Shown piece after piece: positions 1 through 7,059 of a stretch of DNA of 28,087 nucleotides. Each line of letters begins with the position of its first letter. Within the stretch, counting starts at the first letter, position 1. Below the pieces are notes generated by a model. That model searched no databases, was not told the origin of the DNA, and saw only the letters and a list, made by a program, of their open reading frames with translations. The stretch is from positions 1-28,087 of IMG/VR virus record IMGVR_UViG_3300032245_001022, one strand, 5' to 3'. The translations under genes were made by a program, and so were the position numbers. Origin of the DNA: a virus.

Positions 1-369
1 CGCAGCTTTTGGTATCCAAAAATCGTGAATGGTCTCGGCACTAAAAATCTTACCCCATATGTGATACGACTTATCTTTTTCAATTAAAATCTTTTCAACA
101 TAGATTTTATCAGGTTCCTTAATGAACGGATTGTCCTCAACAAGTTTTTGAGAAAAGTAAGAATCAATCTCGACCCATTTTTTGGCAACTTTTGGAACTA
201 CTAAATTGTAGTCAATAACGTAATCACATTGAGCTCTTGTTGGAAGATACTTCTTGTTTGACTCAATCTGTTTTTTTAATTTAAGGATATAGTTATTTGA
301 CCCCTGATAATTTTCAAGAATAGATATTGCTTGTTGTTCAATACTTAAATGTCCTGTAGAAGTTGTCAA
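1..369 (-). CDS. Unidentified minus-strand gene, N-terminal part (runs off window)
   Basis: An open minus-strand frame runs 123 codons from base 369 to the window edge with no stop. An in-frame TAA lies at 378-376 and there is no ATG anywhere in the visible part, so the only ordinary initiator is TTG at 369-367. The translation reads LTTSTGHLSIEQQAISIL..., then KYLPTRAQCDYVIDYNLV and ends ...SYHIWGKIF...HDFWIPKAA. It is rich in charged and aromatic residues like a real soluble protein. I do not recognise it securely; the tone of the sequence is reminiscent of N-terminal regions of phage SNF2/UvsW-type helicases, but no helicase motif is in view. It is divergent from the neck gene at 427. Confidence 0.55.
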   Translation of the reverse strand, partial: MTTSTGHLSIEQQAISILENYQGSNNYILKLKKQIESNKKYLPTRAQCDYVIDYNLVVPKVAKKWVEIDSYFSQKLVEDNPFIKEPDKIYVEKILIEKDKSYHIWGKIFSAETIHDFWIPKAA

Positions 370-415
370 ATTATTTTAATTAACTATACAACTATAATAA
401 TAATCAAAAAAGAAA

Positions 416-422
416 TATTTAT
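416..422 (+). promoter_or_regulatory. TATTTAT element upstream of neck gene
   Basis: TATTTAT lies 4 bases before the ATG at 427 in the divergent intergenic region. The same element precedes most non-overlapping genes here. It is a candidate phage promoter or leader element; this very short spacing would give a leaderless or nearly leaderless message if it acted as a -10 box. Confidence 0.4.
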
Positions 423-426
423 CAAT

Positions 427-942
427 ATGTCAAACAGAATAGTTCCAATAACAAGATTAGGTAAATTTTTCGGAGCGGAAGATTATAGCTTAGATATTAA
501 TATGGGTAGAGAGTGGTTAGAAGGTGATATGAACTTCACTCTTGTATTATATCGTGTTGATAAACAGAAAACAAATGTTGATGATGTGTATGGTGAAGCG
601 TCTGTTGACGGTATAAAATTTTTACCTCCTGTTGAGTTTAAAGCTTTCTTACAAATTGTTGCACCTGAAAATAAATTTCTAGGGTCAAGTAAGATTAGTC
701 AGATGGAACCAGGTAATGCAAGAATTTCAGTTTATCAAAAACATTTAGACGAATTAGAAATTGATATAGAACTTGGAGATTATATTGGATATTACGAAAC
801 TGAAACCCAAGTAAGATATTATGTAGTGAATAATGATGGCCGTGTTGTTTCAGATAACAAACACACATACGCAGGATACAAGCCGTTTTATAGAACAATA
901 AATGCATCACCTGTAATGGAAAACGAATTTAGAGGATTATAA
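427..942 (+). CDS. Neck protein, T4 gp14-like
   Basis: A 171-residue protein beginning MSNRIVPITRLGKFF. The frame is open from an ATG at 349, but that start would overlap the divergent gene and adds low-complexity Ile/Thr residues; 427 is preferred because the TATTTAT element precedes it. The middle (KTNVDDVYGEA ... FKAFL ... LGDYIGYYE) and the end (YKPFYRTINASPV) follow the pattern of T4 gp14: a tyrosine followed by a DxxYGE-type stretch, a GD-L/Y-I-Y strand and a PFY motif. In T4, gp14 with gp13 forms the head-tail neck. The gp15-like gene follows with a TAATG overlap, as in the T4 order 14-15. Identification is by pattern and position, not alignment. Confidence 0.55.
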   Translation: MSNRIVPITRLGKFFGAEDYSLDINMGREWLEGDMNFTLVLYRVDKQKTNVDDVYGEASVDGIKFLPPVEFKAFLQIVAPENKFLGSSKISQMEPGNARISVYQKHLDELEIDIELGDYIGYYETETQVRYYVVNNDGRVVSDNKHTYAGYKPFYRTINASPVMENEFRGL

Positions 943-1994
943 TGGCATTACCAAAAATTAAAAAAACTTTACCACTTACATACCCACCTGTTGGTTATGA
1001 AAGAAGGTTAGAACTACTTGAAGATATCAACAAGGATACGACTTATTTACCTAAATCCATTTTACATGAAGATTTAGATAGGGGGTTTTTGGATTTCGTT
1101 AAAGATGATTTAAAAACTGTTGTTGGGGGTAAGGTTGTTAAAGTTGTAGATATACTAATGACAACTCAGAATTGGGCACAATTCACTCAAACTTGGGATT
1201 TTAATAATATTGATAAAAATGTTCAACCACCAATTATCACAACAGTAAGGACACCTGAAGTAAAATATGGTAGTTTACCATCACTAAGATATAATATTCC
1301 AAATAGAAAGCAATATTATTACGCTGCGGTTCCCACATGGGACGGACAAAGAAAAGGTATGGACATTTATACTATACCACAACCTGTACCTGTAGATATC
1401 AAATATTCTGTTAAAATTATTTGTAATAGAATGAGAGAATTAAATAAATTCAATCAAATTGTTATCGAAAAATTTGCGTCACGTCAGGCTTATCGACAAA
1501 TTAAAGGTCATTATATTCCAATAATACTTGATGAAATATCTGATGAATCGGTTATGGATGTGGAAAAAAGAAGATACTATATACAATCTTACGCTTTCAC
1601 TCTACAAGGATTTTTAAGTGATGAAGAAGAATATGAAGTTAAACCTGCAATTAGTAGAAGTTTAATGTTAGTTGAGTTAGACAACAGAAAGAAAAAAGTT
1701 AAAAGAAAACAATACCCACCAAATCCTGACCAATATGTTTTTAAAGCCAATTTTCCAATAGGTGTGACATCATATACACAGACATTTAATTATTCAACAA
1801 ATATTACAATTAATGGGGATGTTAATATTGATACATACGAATTTTTAATTAACGGTCTATACTATGGAAACGACATATCAACATTACCTGATGGCGTAAT
1901 ACAAATTAATACAAATGATATTTTAACTATTAATATTTTTAAAACAAATAATGGGGGATTATCATCATTAAATTTAGTTGCAACACTAATTTAA
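942..1994 (+). CDS. Tail sheath stabiliser/tail completion protein, T4 gp15-like
   Basis: A 350-residue protein whose ATG shares an A with the upstream stop. Residues about 100-225 resemble T4 gp15: a region ending in TIPQPVPVDIKYSV, a long helix (NRMRELNKFNQIVIEKF), and a strand-rich segment with DEISDES ... RRYYIQSYAFTLQGF, matching gp15's order of polar-proline strand, helix, and RR-(I/Y)-x-(W/Y)-S/A-L/F-T strand. T4 gp15 caps the tail at the head-proximal end and joins it to the neck. T4 gp15 is 272 residues; here about 85 extra C-terminal residues follow a basic linker (NRKKKVKRKQ) and look like a small beta domain rich in Asn, Ile and Thr. The last bases overlap a convergent minus-strand gene. 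Confidence 0.55.
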   Translation: MALPKIKKTLPLTYPPVGYERRLELLEDINKDTTYLPKSILHEDLDRGFLDFVKDDLKTVVGGKVVKVVDILMTTQNWAQFTQTWDFNNIDKNVQPPIITTVRTPEVKYGSLPSLRYNIPNRKQYYYAAVPTWDGQRKGMDIYTIPQPVPVDIKYSVKIICNRMRELNKFNQIVIEKFASRQAYRQIKGHYIPIILDEISDESVMDVEKRRYYIQSYAFTLQGFLSDEEEYEVKPAISRSLMLVELDNRKKKVKRKQYPPNPDQYVFKANFPIGVTSYTQTFNYSTNITINGDVNIDTYEFLINGLYYGNDISTLPDGVIQINTNDILTINIFKTNNGGLSSLNLVATLI

Positions 1995-2140
1995 CGTTCC
2001 CCATAAATGTCTTTTTTTTCTTCACAATTATCCTTAATTAGTTTTTCTAAAAATTTGTGAATTTTCAAACCATGTTTTAAACAGTAGTCCTTTAGGATTT
2101 TATGACTGTCAGGAGATATTTTTATATTCTTGATTTCCAA
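1991..2140 (-). CDS. Small ribbon-helix-helix-like protein, TTG start
   Basis: A 49-residue frame on the minus strand, reading (M)EIKNIKISPDSHKIL, then KDYCLKHGLKIHKFLEKLIK and a charged tail ending DIYGER. A short strand (IKIS) followed by two helices split by HGLK is the classic ribbon-helix-helix (Arc/CopG/MetJ) layout, usually a DNA-binding dimer that acts as a repressor or antitoxin. No ATG is available; TTG at 2140-2138 gives a start directly before the strand. Its stop overlaps the stop of the gp15-like gene tail to tail. A TATTTAT element on the same strand lies 35 bases upstream. It sits where T4 carries terminase genes 16 and 17. DNA binding is inferred. Confidence 0.6.
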   Translation of the reverse strand: MEIKNIKISPDSHKILKDYCLKHGLKIHKFLEKLIKDNCEEKKDIYGER

Positions 2141-2175
2141 GGTAGAAAAAAGGTAGAATTTATTCTTACTGATTT

Positions 2176-2182
2176 ATAAATA
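2176..2182 (-). promoter_or_regulatory. TATTTAT element for the minus-strand mini-gene
   Basis: The minus strand reads TATTTATAAATC here, 35 bases before the TTG start at 2140, the same spacing as the element before the sheath gene. On the plus strand the same bases are TATAAATA (2175-2182), the exact T4 late promoter core, so the site could alternatively serve the sheath gene. Confidence 0.4.
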
Positions 2183-2218
2183 GTTAGTAAACCCATTAGT
2201 TTTTGATTAAAATGACAA

Positions 2219-2225
2219 TATTTAT
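2219..2225 (+). promoter_or_regulatory. TATTTAT element upstream of sheath gene
   Basis: The sequence GACAATATTTATCAATAAA places TATTTAT 35 bases before the sheath ATG. The element before the tube gene has a similar GACA prefix and a 34-base spacing, so the two most highly expressed tail genes share context. Confidence 0.5.
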
Positions 2226-2260
2226 CAATAAATAAATTTTTAAAAACATTTAAAATAAAC

Positions 2261-5200
2261 ATGGCAACATCAAACAAAGTTTTTGTCTCGCCGGGTGTAT
2301 ACACATCAGAAAGAGACTTATCATTTGTTTCACAAAGTGTCGGAGTTACTACTTTAGGTATAGTTGGGGAAACCTTAAAAGGACCAGCGTTTGAACCTAT
2401 ATTCATTTCAAGCTACGGAGAATTTGAAACTTACTTCGGTGGTACACTTCCTGAAAAATTTGTGAACACACAAATCCCAAAATATGAAGCAGCATACATT
2501 GCTAAATCATATTTACAACAATCAAATCAACTTTTTGTAACAAGAGTTTTAGGTTTATCAGGTTATGACGCAGGTCCTTCTTGGTCTATCACAACTGTTG
2601 CGAATGTTGATTGTAATACAATTGCAATTACAGGGGGAACTTCATTTAGTTTTAACTTTACAGGTTCTACCGCTTCAACAACTTCAATACAGTTTACTTC
2701 GGCGGTCCCATCAGTAATTTCAGGTAATACATATTACAATAATAATTACATTAAATTTAATGGAGGTAATTCTTCAATATTGTCAGATTTAAAAAATCAA
2801 TTATTTACGATATTATTGAGTAATTCACTATCTGCAACATCGGCTTATTATTTTGGACCTGTTTCAGGTACTCAAGTTAATGCGAATGTTGTTGCTGGTT
2901 TAACTAACGCAACAAATGTATTTTCAGTTGATAGTATTAGTTCTTCAACTATAGATTATTGTTCAGGAACTAATGACGCTTGGTTTTACGCTAATTTTGT
3001 ACCACCAACAACTGGTGAACAATATAACGGTAATTCATTCTATACTAATGTTAGTTCTTTATCAGGTACTGCATTTGGAACTTCAGGAAATTTTTCAGGA
3101 ACTGTTTCAGGTTATTATTACGGATTTTCAGGTTTAACTTATTCAGGTTATAATGATTTAGTAATAGCAACTTTACGTTCAAGAGGTGTTACTAATTATT
3201 CATCAAGTCAACATGGACCAAGTTACCAAGTTTCAGGAGTTAATGATGTACAAATTATTTGTACAGGTTCTTATTCTGGTGTATCACAAAATCCATTTAA
3301 AACTTTTGCAATATCAGGAAATACTATTGATTCTGCAAACTTTACATTTGAAACATCATTTACACCGTCAAACGCTAATTTTATAACTAAAGTATTTGGT
3401 GTTGAAAATTTTGCGAAAGATAGAACTGAAGTACCTTTGTTTGTTGAAGAAAGATATTCAACATTACTTTCTTATGGGTATAACAAAGGATACATTAGAG
3501 GTTTAAATTGTAATTTATTAGCGTTAGAAGAAGCTAGAAATAATGATACTAATTCTATCGGATATTATCTTGAAAGATATCAAACCCCTGAATCACCATG
3601 GGTTGTATCTGAACTTAGAGGTAATATTGTATATCGATTATTTAAAGCGTTAACAATATCTGATGGTAATGATGCAAATACTGAAATAAAAATATCAGTT
3701 GCAAATATATCATTTAATAACAATACGTTTGATTTAATCATTAGAGATTTCTTCGATACTGATTCTAACCCTGTAGTTTTGGAAAAATTCACTAATTGTA
3801 GTATGGACCCAAATGAAAACAACTATGTTGCTAAAAAGGTAGGAACTTCAGATGGTGAATATGCAATTAAATCAAAATACATAATGGTAGAGGTTAATAC
3901 TGAGGCTCCAGTAGATGCGTTACCTTGTGGATTTGAAGGGTTTATTACTCGTAAATATTCAGGAGTGAAATCACCATTCCAAATTTATAAAACAAAGTAT
4001 GACTATCCAGGTGAAGTTATTTATAACCCACCATTTGGAACTAAATCAGGTGTTGATGATGCGGTAAGAAGTTCTGGTGATAATGTAAGAAAAACATATT
4101 TAGGTATTTCTTCAGCGGTAGCCTTTTCATCGGATTCACCAGGTTATGACCCTGATTTCTTCCAATATAAAGGAATGCCAAATCCAACAACTACAACTTG
4201 TACTGAAGCGTCACATGTTAGTTGGGGAATACAAACAAAAGGTTTCCACATGGATAGCGGAGCAACTTCTGTAACAATTGCAAATCTTTACACTAATAGT
4301 GGAACAACTGCATTTAGTGTTGGGGCAGGTTCATTTAGTTCTGAACCAACATCACAAACTAATCCATATTATTTCTTATATTCACGTAAATTTACTTTCT
4401 TAGTTCAAGGAGGTTTTGACGGATGGGATATCTATAGAGAATATAGAACAAATGCTGATAGTTTCCGTTTAGGAAGTACAGGTTACAAACAAGGAGCGTT
4501 GGCTGGTTGTGTACCATATGTAGACGCAACAGGATGGGGAGCGTTTAAACAAATCACTGTTGGTGATAACACAGTTGATTATGCAAACACTGACTATTAC
4601 GCATACCTATTAGGTGTTCAATCATTTGCAAATCCTGAAGTAACAAACATTAATGTTTTAGTTACACCTGGTGTTGACTACGTTAACAATAGTGCGTTAG
4701 TTGAATCAACAATTAATATTATTGAAAACGACAGAGCGGATTCTATCTATATCTGTACAACACCTGACTTTGACTTGTTACAATCATCAACTTCTATGGA
4801 TAATTTAATCTACGTACAAGAAGCTGTTGATAATTTAGAATCGACAGGTATTGATTCTAACTATACCGCAACTTACTACCCATGGGTTCTTACTCGTGAC
4901 ACAGTAAACAATACACAAATTTATATTCCATCAACTGCGGAAGTTACAAGAAACTTAGCATTGACTGATAATATAGCTTTCCCATGGTTCGCAACTGCGG
5001 GTTACACAAGAGGTATTGTAAATGCGGTTAGAGCAAGAAAAAGATTAACTCAAGAAGATAGAGATACTCTTTATAAGGGAAGAATTAACCCAATCGCAAC
5101 TTTCAACGATGTTGGAACTGTTATATGGGGTAATAAAACACTTCAAATTAGAGAATCTGCTCTTGACAGAATTAACGTAAGAAGATTGTTATTACAAGCT

Positions 5201-5476
5201 CGTAAATTGATTTCAGCAGTAGCCGTAAGATTATTGTTTGAACAAAACGATAACTTAGTAAGACAACAGTTCTTAGATTCAGTTAATCCAATCTTAGATG
5301 CAATTCGTAGGGACAGAGGTTTGTATGACTTCCGTGTTGTTGTTCAAAACACACCTGAAGATTTAGATGCTAACCAAATGGTAGGTAAGATTTATATCAA
5401 ACCAACTAAAGCTCTTGAATTCATTGACATTGAGTTCTTAATCACTCCAACAGGAGCATCGTTTGAAAATATCTAA
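2261..5476 (+). CDS. 18: Contractile tail sheath protein (gp18)
   Basis: A 1071-residue sheath protein. The N terminus (FVSPGVYTSERDLSFV, then a VGVTTLGIVGET strand and a GPAFEPIFISS turn) and the C terminus (IRRDRGLYDFRVVVQNTPED, then MVGKIYIKPTKALEFIDIEF) are textbook contractile-sheath sequences; these ends form the conserved core beta sheet that links neighbouring subunits. T4 gp18 is 659 residues. The extra length sits mainly at residues about 110-370, a Ser/Thr/Gly/Asn/Tyr-rich stretch with repeated SG and FSG/TYSG units, and in a second variable zone around 640-760. Both are probably surface domains outside the conserved core. A terminator follows directly. Sheath contracts around the gp19 tube encoded two genes downstream. 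Confidence 0.95.
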   Translation: MATSNKVFVSPGVYTSERDLSFVSQSVGVTTLGIVGETLKGPAFEPIFISSYGEFETYFGGTLPEKFVNTQIPKYEAAYIAKSYLQQSNQLFVTRVLGLSGYDAGPSWSITTVANVDCNTIAITGGTSFSFNFTGSTASTTSIQFTSAVPSVISGNTYYNNNYIKFNGGNSSILSDLKNQLFTILLSNSLSATSAYYFGPVSGTQVNANVVAGLTNATNVFSVDSISSSTIDYCSGTNDAWFYANFVPPTTGEQYNGNSFYTNVSSLSGTAFGTSGNFSGTVSGYYYGFSGLTYSGYNDLVIATLRSRGVTNYSSSQHGPSYQVSGVNDVQIICTGSYSGVSQNPFKTFAISGNTIDSANFTFETSFTPSNANFITKVFGVENFAKDRTEVPLFVEERYSTLLSYGYNKGYIRGLNCNLLALEEARNNDTNSIGYYLERYQTPESPWVVSELRGNIVYRLFKALTISDGNDANTEIKISVANISFNNNTFDLIIRDFFDTDSNPVVLEKFTNCSMDPNENNYVAKKVGTSDGEYAIKSKYIMVEVNTEAPVDALPCGFEGFITRKYSGVKSPFQIYKTKYDYPGEVIYNPPFGTKSGVDDAVRSSGDNVRKTYLGISSAVAFSSDSPGYDPDFFQYKGMPNPTTTTCTEASHVSWGIQTKGFHMDSGATSVTIANLYTNSGTTAFSVGAGSFSSEPTSQTNPYYFLYSRKFTFLVQGGFDGWDIYREYRTNADSFRLGSTGYKQGALAGCVPYVDATGWGAFKQITVGDNTVDYANTDYYAYLLGVQSFANPEVTNINVLVTPGVDYVNNSALVESTINIIENDRADSIYICTTPDFDLLQSSTSMDNLIYVQEAVDNLESTGIDSNYTATYYPWVLTRDTVNNTQIYIPSTAEVTRNLALTDNIAFPWFATAGYTRGIVNAVRARKRLTQEDRDTLYKGRINPIATFNDVGTVIWGNKTLQIRESALDRINVRRLLLQARKLISAVAVRLLFEQNDNLVRQQFLDSVNPILDAIRRDRGLYDFRVVVQNTPEDLDANQMVGKIYIKPTKALEFIDIEFLITPTGASFENI

Positions 5477-5494
5477 TCAACGATAAAATAATTG

Positions 5495-5520
5495 AAAACC
5501 CTCACGAAAGTGGGGGTTTT
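5495..5520 (+). terminator. Hairpin terminator after sheath gene
   Basis: AAAACCCTCAC, loop GAAA, then GTGGGGGTTTT: an 11-pair stem with one T-G wobble and a stable GAAA tetraloop, ending in a T run. It begins 18 bases after the sheath stop. Confidence 0.85.
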
Positions 5521-5532
5521 TATTTTACATAA

Positions 5533-5539
5533 TATTTAT
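5533..5539 (+). promoter_or_regulatory. TATTTAT element upstream of HAD gene
   Basis: TATTTATA lies between the sheath terminator and the ATG at 5544, with 4 bases between the seven-base core and the start codon. It is the only available signal between terminator and gene, so the HAD gene probably has its own promoter here. Confidence 0.45.
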
Positions 5540-5543
5540 AGTT

Positions 5544-6359
5544 ATGAAAATATTTTTAGTAGAAGAATTTGATGAAGAAATCACACCCGATTTAAAATAT
5601 TATGCATTTGATTGGGATGATAATATTCTTACAATGCCGACACAAATAATACTTCGTACAGAAGATAATGAAGAAGTTGGTATGTCAACAGAAGACTTTG
5701 CGGAATATCGTGTTAAAGTTGGTGTTGAACCTTTTGTATATAAGAAAAAAACTATTGTAGGGTTTGCTGACGACCCGTTTAGGAACTTTGGGACTAAAGG
5801 TGATAAAAGATTCATCATTGACTCGATGATGGCAAAACCAGGTCCTGCATGGGATGATTTTGAAGAAGCGATTAATGGTGGTTCAATTTTTTCAATAGTT
5901 ACCGCAAGGGGACATTCACCATTGGCTTTACGTAGAGCAATTGAAAATATGATTGAAACTAATTTTAAAGGAATATCTAAAAAAGAATTGGTTAAAAATC
6001 TAAGAAAATTTAGAAAGTTTGCTGGTGAAGAAGATATGAGTGATAAAGAACTTATAGAAGCTTATATGGATATGAATAAGTATTATCCTGTAACATTTGG
6101 TTCCGGGTCAGCACAAAGTCCTGAGGTTGGTAAAGTTGCGGCTTTAAAAGAATTTCAACAATATGTAAAATATTTAGCTGGTAGATTAAATAAACCAGTA
6201 ATGTTTAAAGATGATATTAGTAATAGATTCATACCTAAAATAGGTTTTTCAGATGATGATTTAAGAAATCTGGAAAAAGTTAAAGATGAATTATCTAAAG
6301 ACCCAGAAAATATTATTCAAACAATATCAACACATGGAGGTGAAAAGAAATTATACTAA
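5544..6359 (+). CDS. HAD-superfamily phosphatase-like protein
   Basis: A 271-residue protein. Motif I is FDWDDN (nucleophile D23 and general acid/base D25), motif II is IVTARGH with T120, a candidate motif III lysine is at about 197 (EVGKVAALK), and motif IV is IGFSDDD (acids at 237-239). Together these form the Mg-dependent HAD active site. A cap-like insert of about 90 residues separates motifs I and II, and a helical KELVKNLRKF region lies between II and III. The substrate cannot be read from sequence; nucleotide or polynucleotide 3'-phosphate, or a protein phosphate, are possibilities. The unusual point is the location between sheath and tube genes, where T4 has nothing. The only ATG ahead of motif I is 5544. 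Confidence 0.8.
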   Translation: MKIFLVEEFDEEITPDLKYYAFDWDDNILTMPTQIILRTEDNEEVGMSTEDFAEYRVKVGVEPFVYKKKTIVGFADDPFRNFGTKGDKRFIIDSMMAKPGPAWDDFEEAINGGSIFSIVTARGHSPLALRRAIENMIETNFKGISKKELVKNLRKFRKFAGEEDMSDKELIEAYMDMNKYYPVTFGSGSAQSPEVGKVAALKEFQQYVKYLAGRLNKPVMFKDDISNRFIPKIGFSDDDLRNLEKVKDELSKDPENIIQTISTHGGEKKLY

Positions 6360-6366
6360 TATTTAT
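6360..6366 (+). promoter_or_regulatory. TATTTAT element just after HAD stop
   Basis: TATTTATA begins one base after the HAD stop codon and 109 bases before the tube ATG. It is the first of two copies in this 116-base gap, which otherwise holds only A/T-rich sequence. Confidence 0.3.
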
Positions 6367-6434
6367 AAACTGGACTTATAGCAAGTTTGACTGAAAAAAA
6401 GTTCAAAGTAAATAGAAAAATATTTAGTTGACAC

Positions 6435-6441
6435 TATTTAT
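6435..6441 (+). promoter_or_regulatory. TATTTAT element upstream of tube gene
   Basis: TTGACACTATTTATAATAAA places TATTTAT 34 bases before the tube ATG at 6476, almost the spacing seen for the sheath gene. Confidence 0.5.
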
Positions 6442-6475
6442 AATAAAATAAAAGAAAATTTAAAAACAAAATAAT

Positions 6476-6964
6476 ATGGCTGATTTACTGATGAAAATGC
6501 CTTTTCCATATGAACCCAAAAGAAAAAACAGGTTCATATTACGATTCCCTTCAGAACTAGGTATTAACGAATGGTTTGTAGAAACAACAAATAGACCTAA
6601 AATGACAATTAAAAGTACTGAAATTCCTTTTTTAAATACAAAAAGATATGTTGCAGGAATTTATGAATGGGGAACTATTGGTGTTAAATTACGTGACCCA
6701 ATCGGACCTTCAGCTGCTCAAGCAATGATGGAATGGGTTCGTTTACATGCTGAATCTGTAACAGGTCGTATGGGATACGCTGCGGGATATAAGAAAGACA
6801 TTGAACTTGAAATGTTAGACCCAACAGGTGTTGTTATTGAAAAGTGGTCTTTAATCCAATGTTTCTTAACTGACGTTGATTTTGGTTCACTTGGTTATTC
6901 TGATGATGCATTAGCGGATATCACATTAACTCTTCGTCCTGACTATTGTGTATTACTTTACTAA
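6476..6964 (+). CDS. 19: Tail tube protein (gp19)
   Basis: A 162-residue protein, essentially the length of T4 gp19 (163). It opens with an FPYEPKRKNRFILRFP strand, then an IPFLNTKRYVAG strand and WGTIGVKLRDPIGPSA, the conserved tube signature in which the DP-x-GPS turn precedes the helix AQAMMEWVRLH. It ends with LTLRPDYCVLLY. The protein forms stacked hexameric rings inside the sheath. It is flanked by its own TATTTAT element and terminator, so it is probably transcribed as a strong single-gene unit. Confidence 0.95.
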   Translation: MADLLMKMPFPYEPKRKNRFILRFPSELGINEWFVETTNRPKMTIKSTEIPFLNTKRYVAGIYEWGTIGVKLRDPIGPSAAQAMMEWVRLHAESVTGRMGYAAGYKKDIELEMLDPTGVVIEKWSLIQCFLTDVDFGSLGYSDDALADITLTLRPDYCVLLY

Positions 6965-6988
6965 TACTATAACAAATACTATGTTAAG

Positions 6989-7006
6989 ACCCACAGAAAT
7001 GTGGGT
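6989..7006 (+). terminator. Hairpin terminator after tube gene
   Basis: ACCCACA, loop GAAA, TGTGGGT, followed by a run of seven or more T residues. It has the same GAAA tetraloop as the terminator after the sheath gene and starts 24 bases after the tube stop. Confidence 0.85.
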
Positions 7007-7059
7007 TTTTTTGTTTACAAAAGTATAAAAATTAATATGTTATAAACAAAAACGAATTT

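Noticed and set aside
349-426. Upstream ATG at 349 for the neck gene
   Set aside because: It would overlap the divergent minus-strand gene, add a low-complexity Ile-rich leader, and leave the TATTTAT element inside the coding region.
2175-2182. TATAAATA as a T4-type late promoter for the sheath on the plus strand
   Set aside because: It is an exact match to the T4 core, but it is the only one found in a plausible position on this strand; the opposite orientation matches the element used before ten other sites, so I assigned it to the minus-strand gene.
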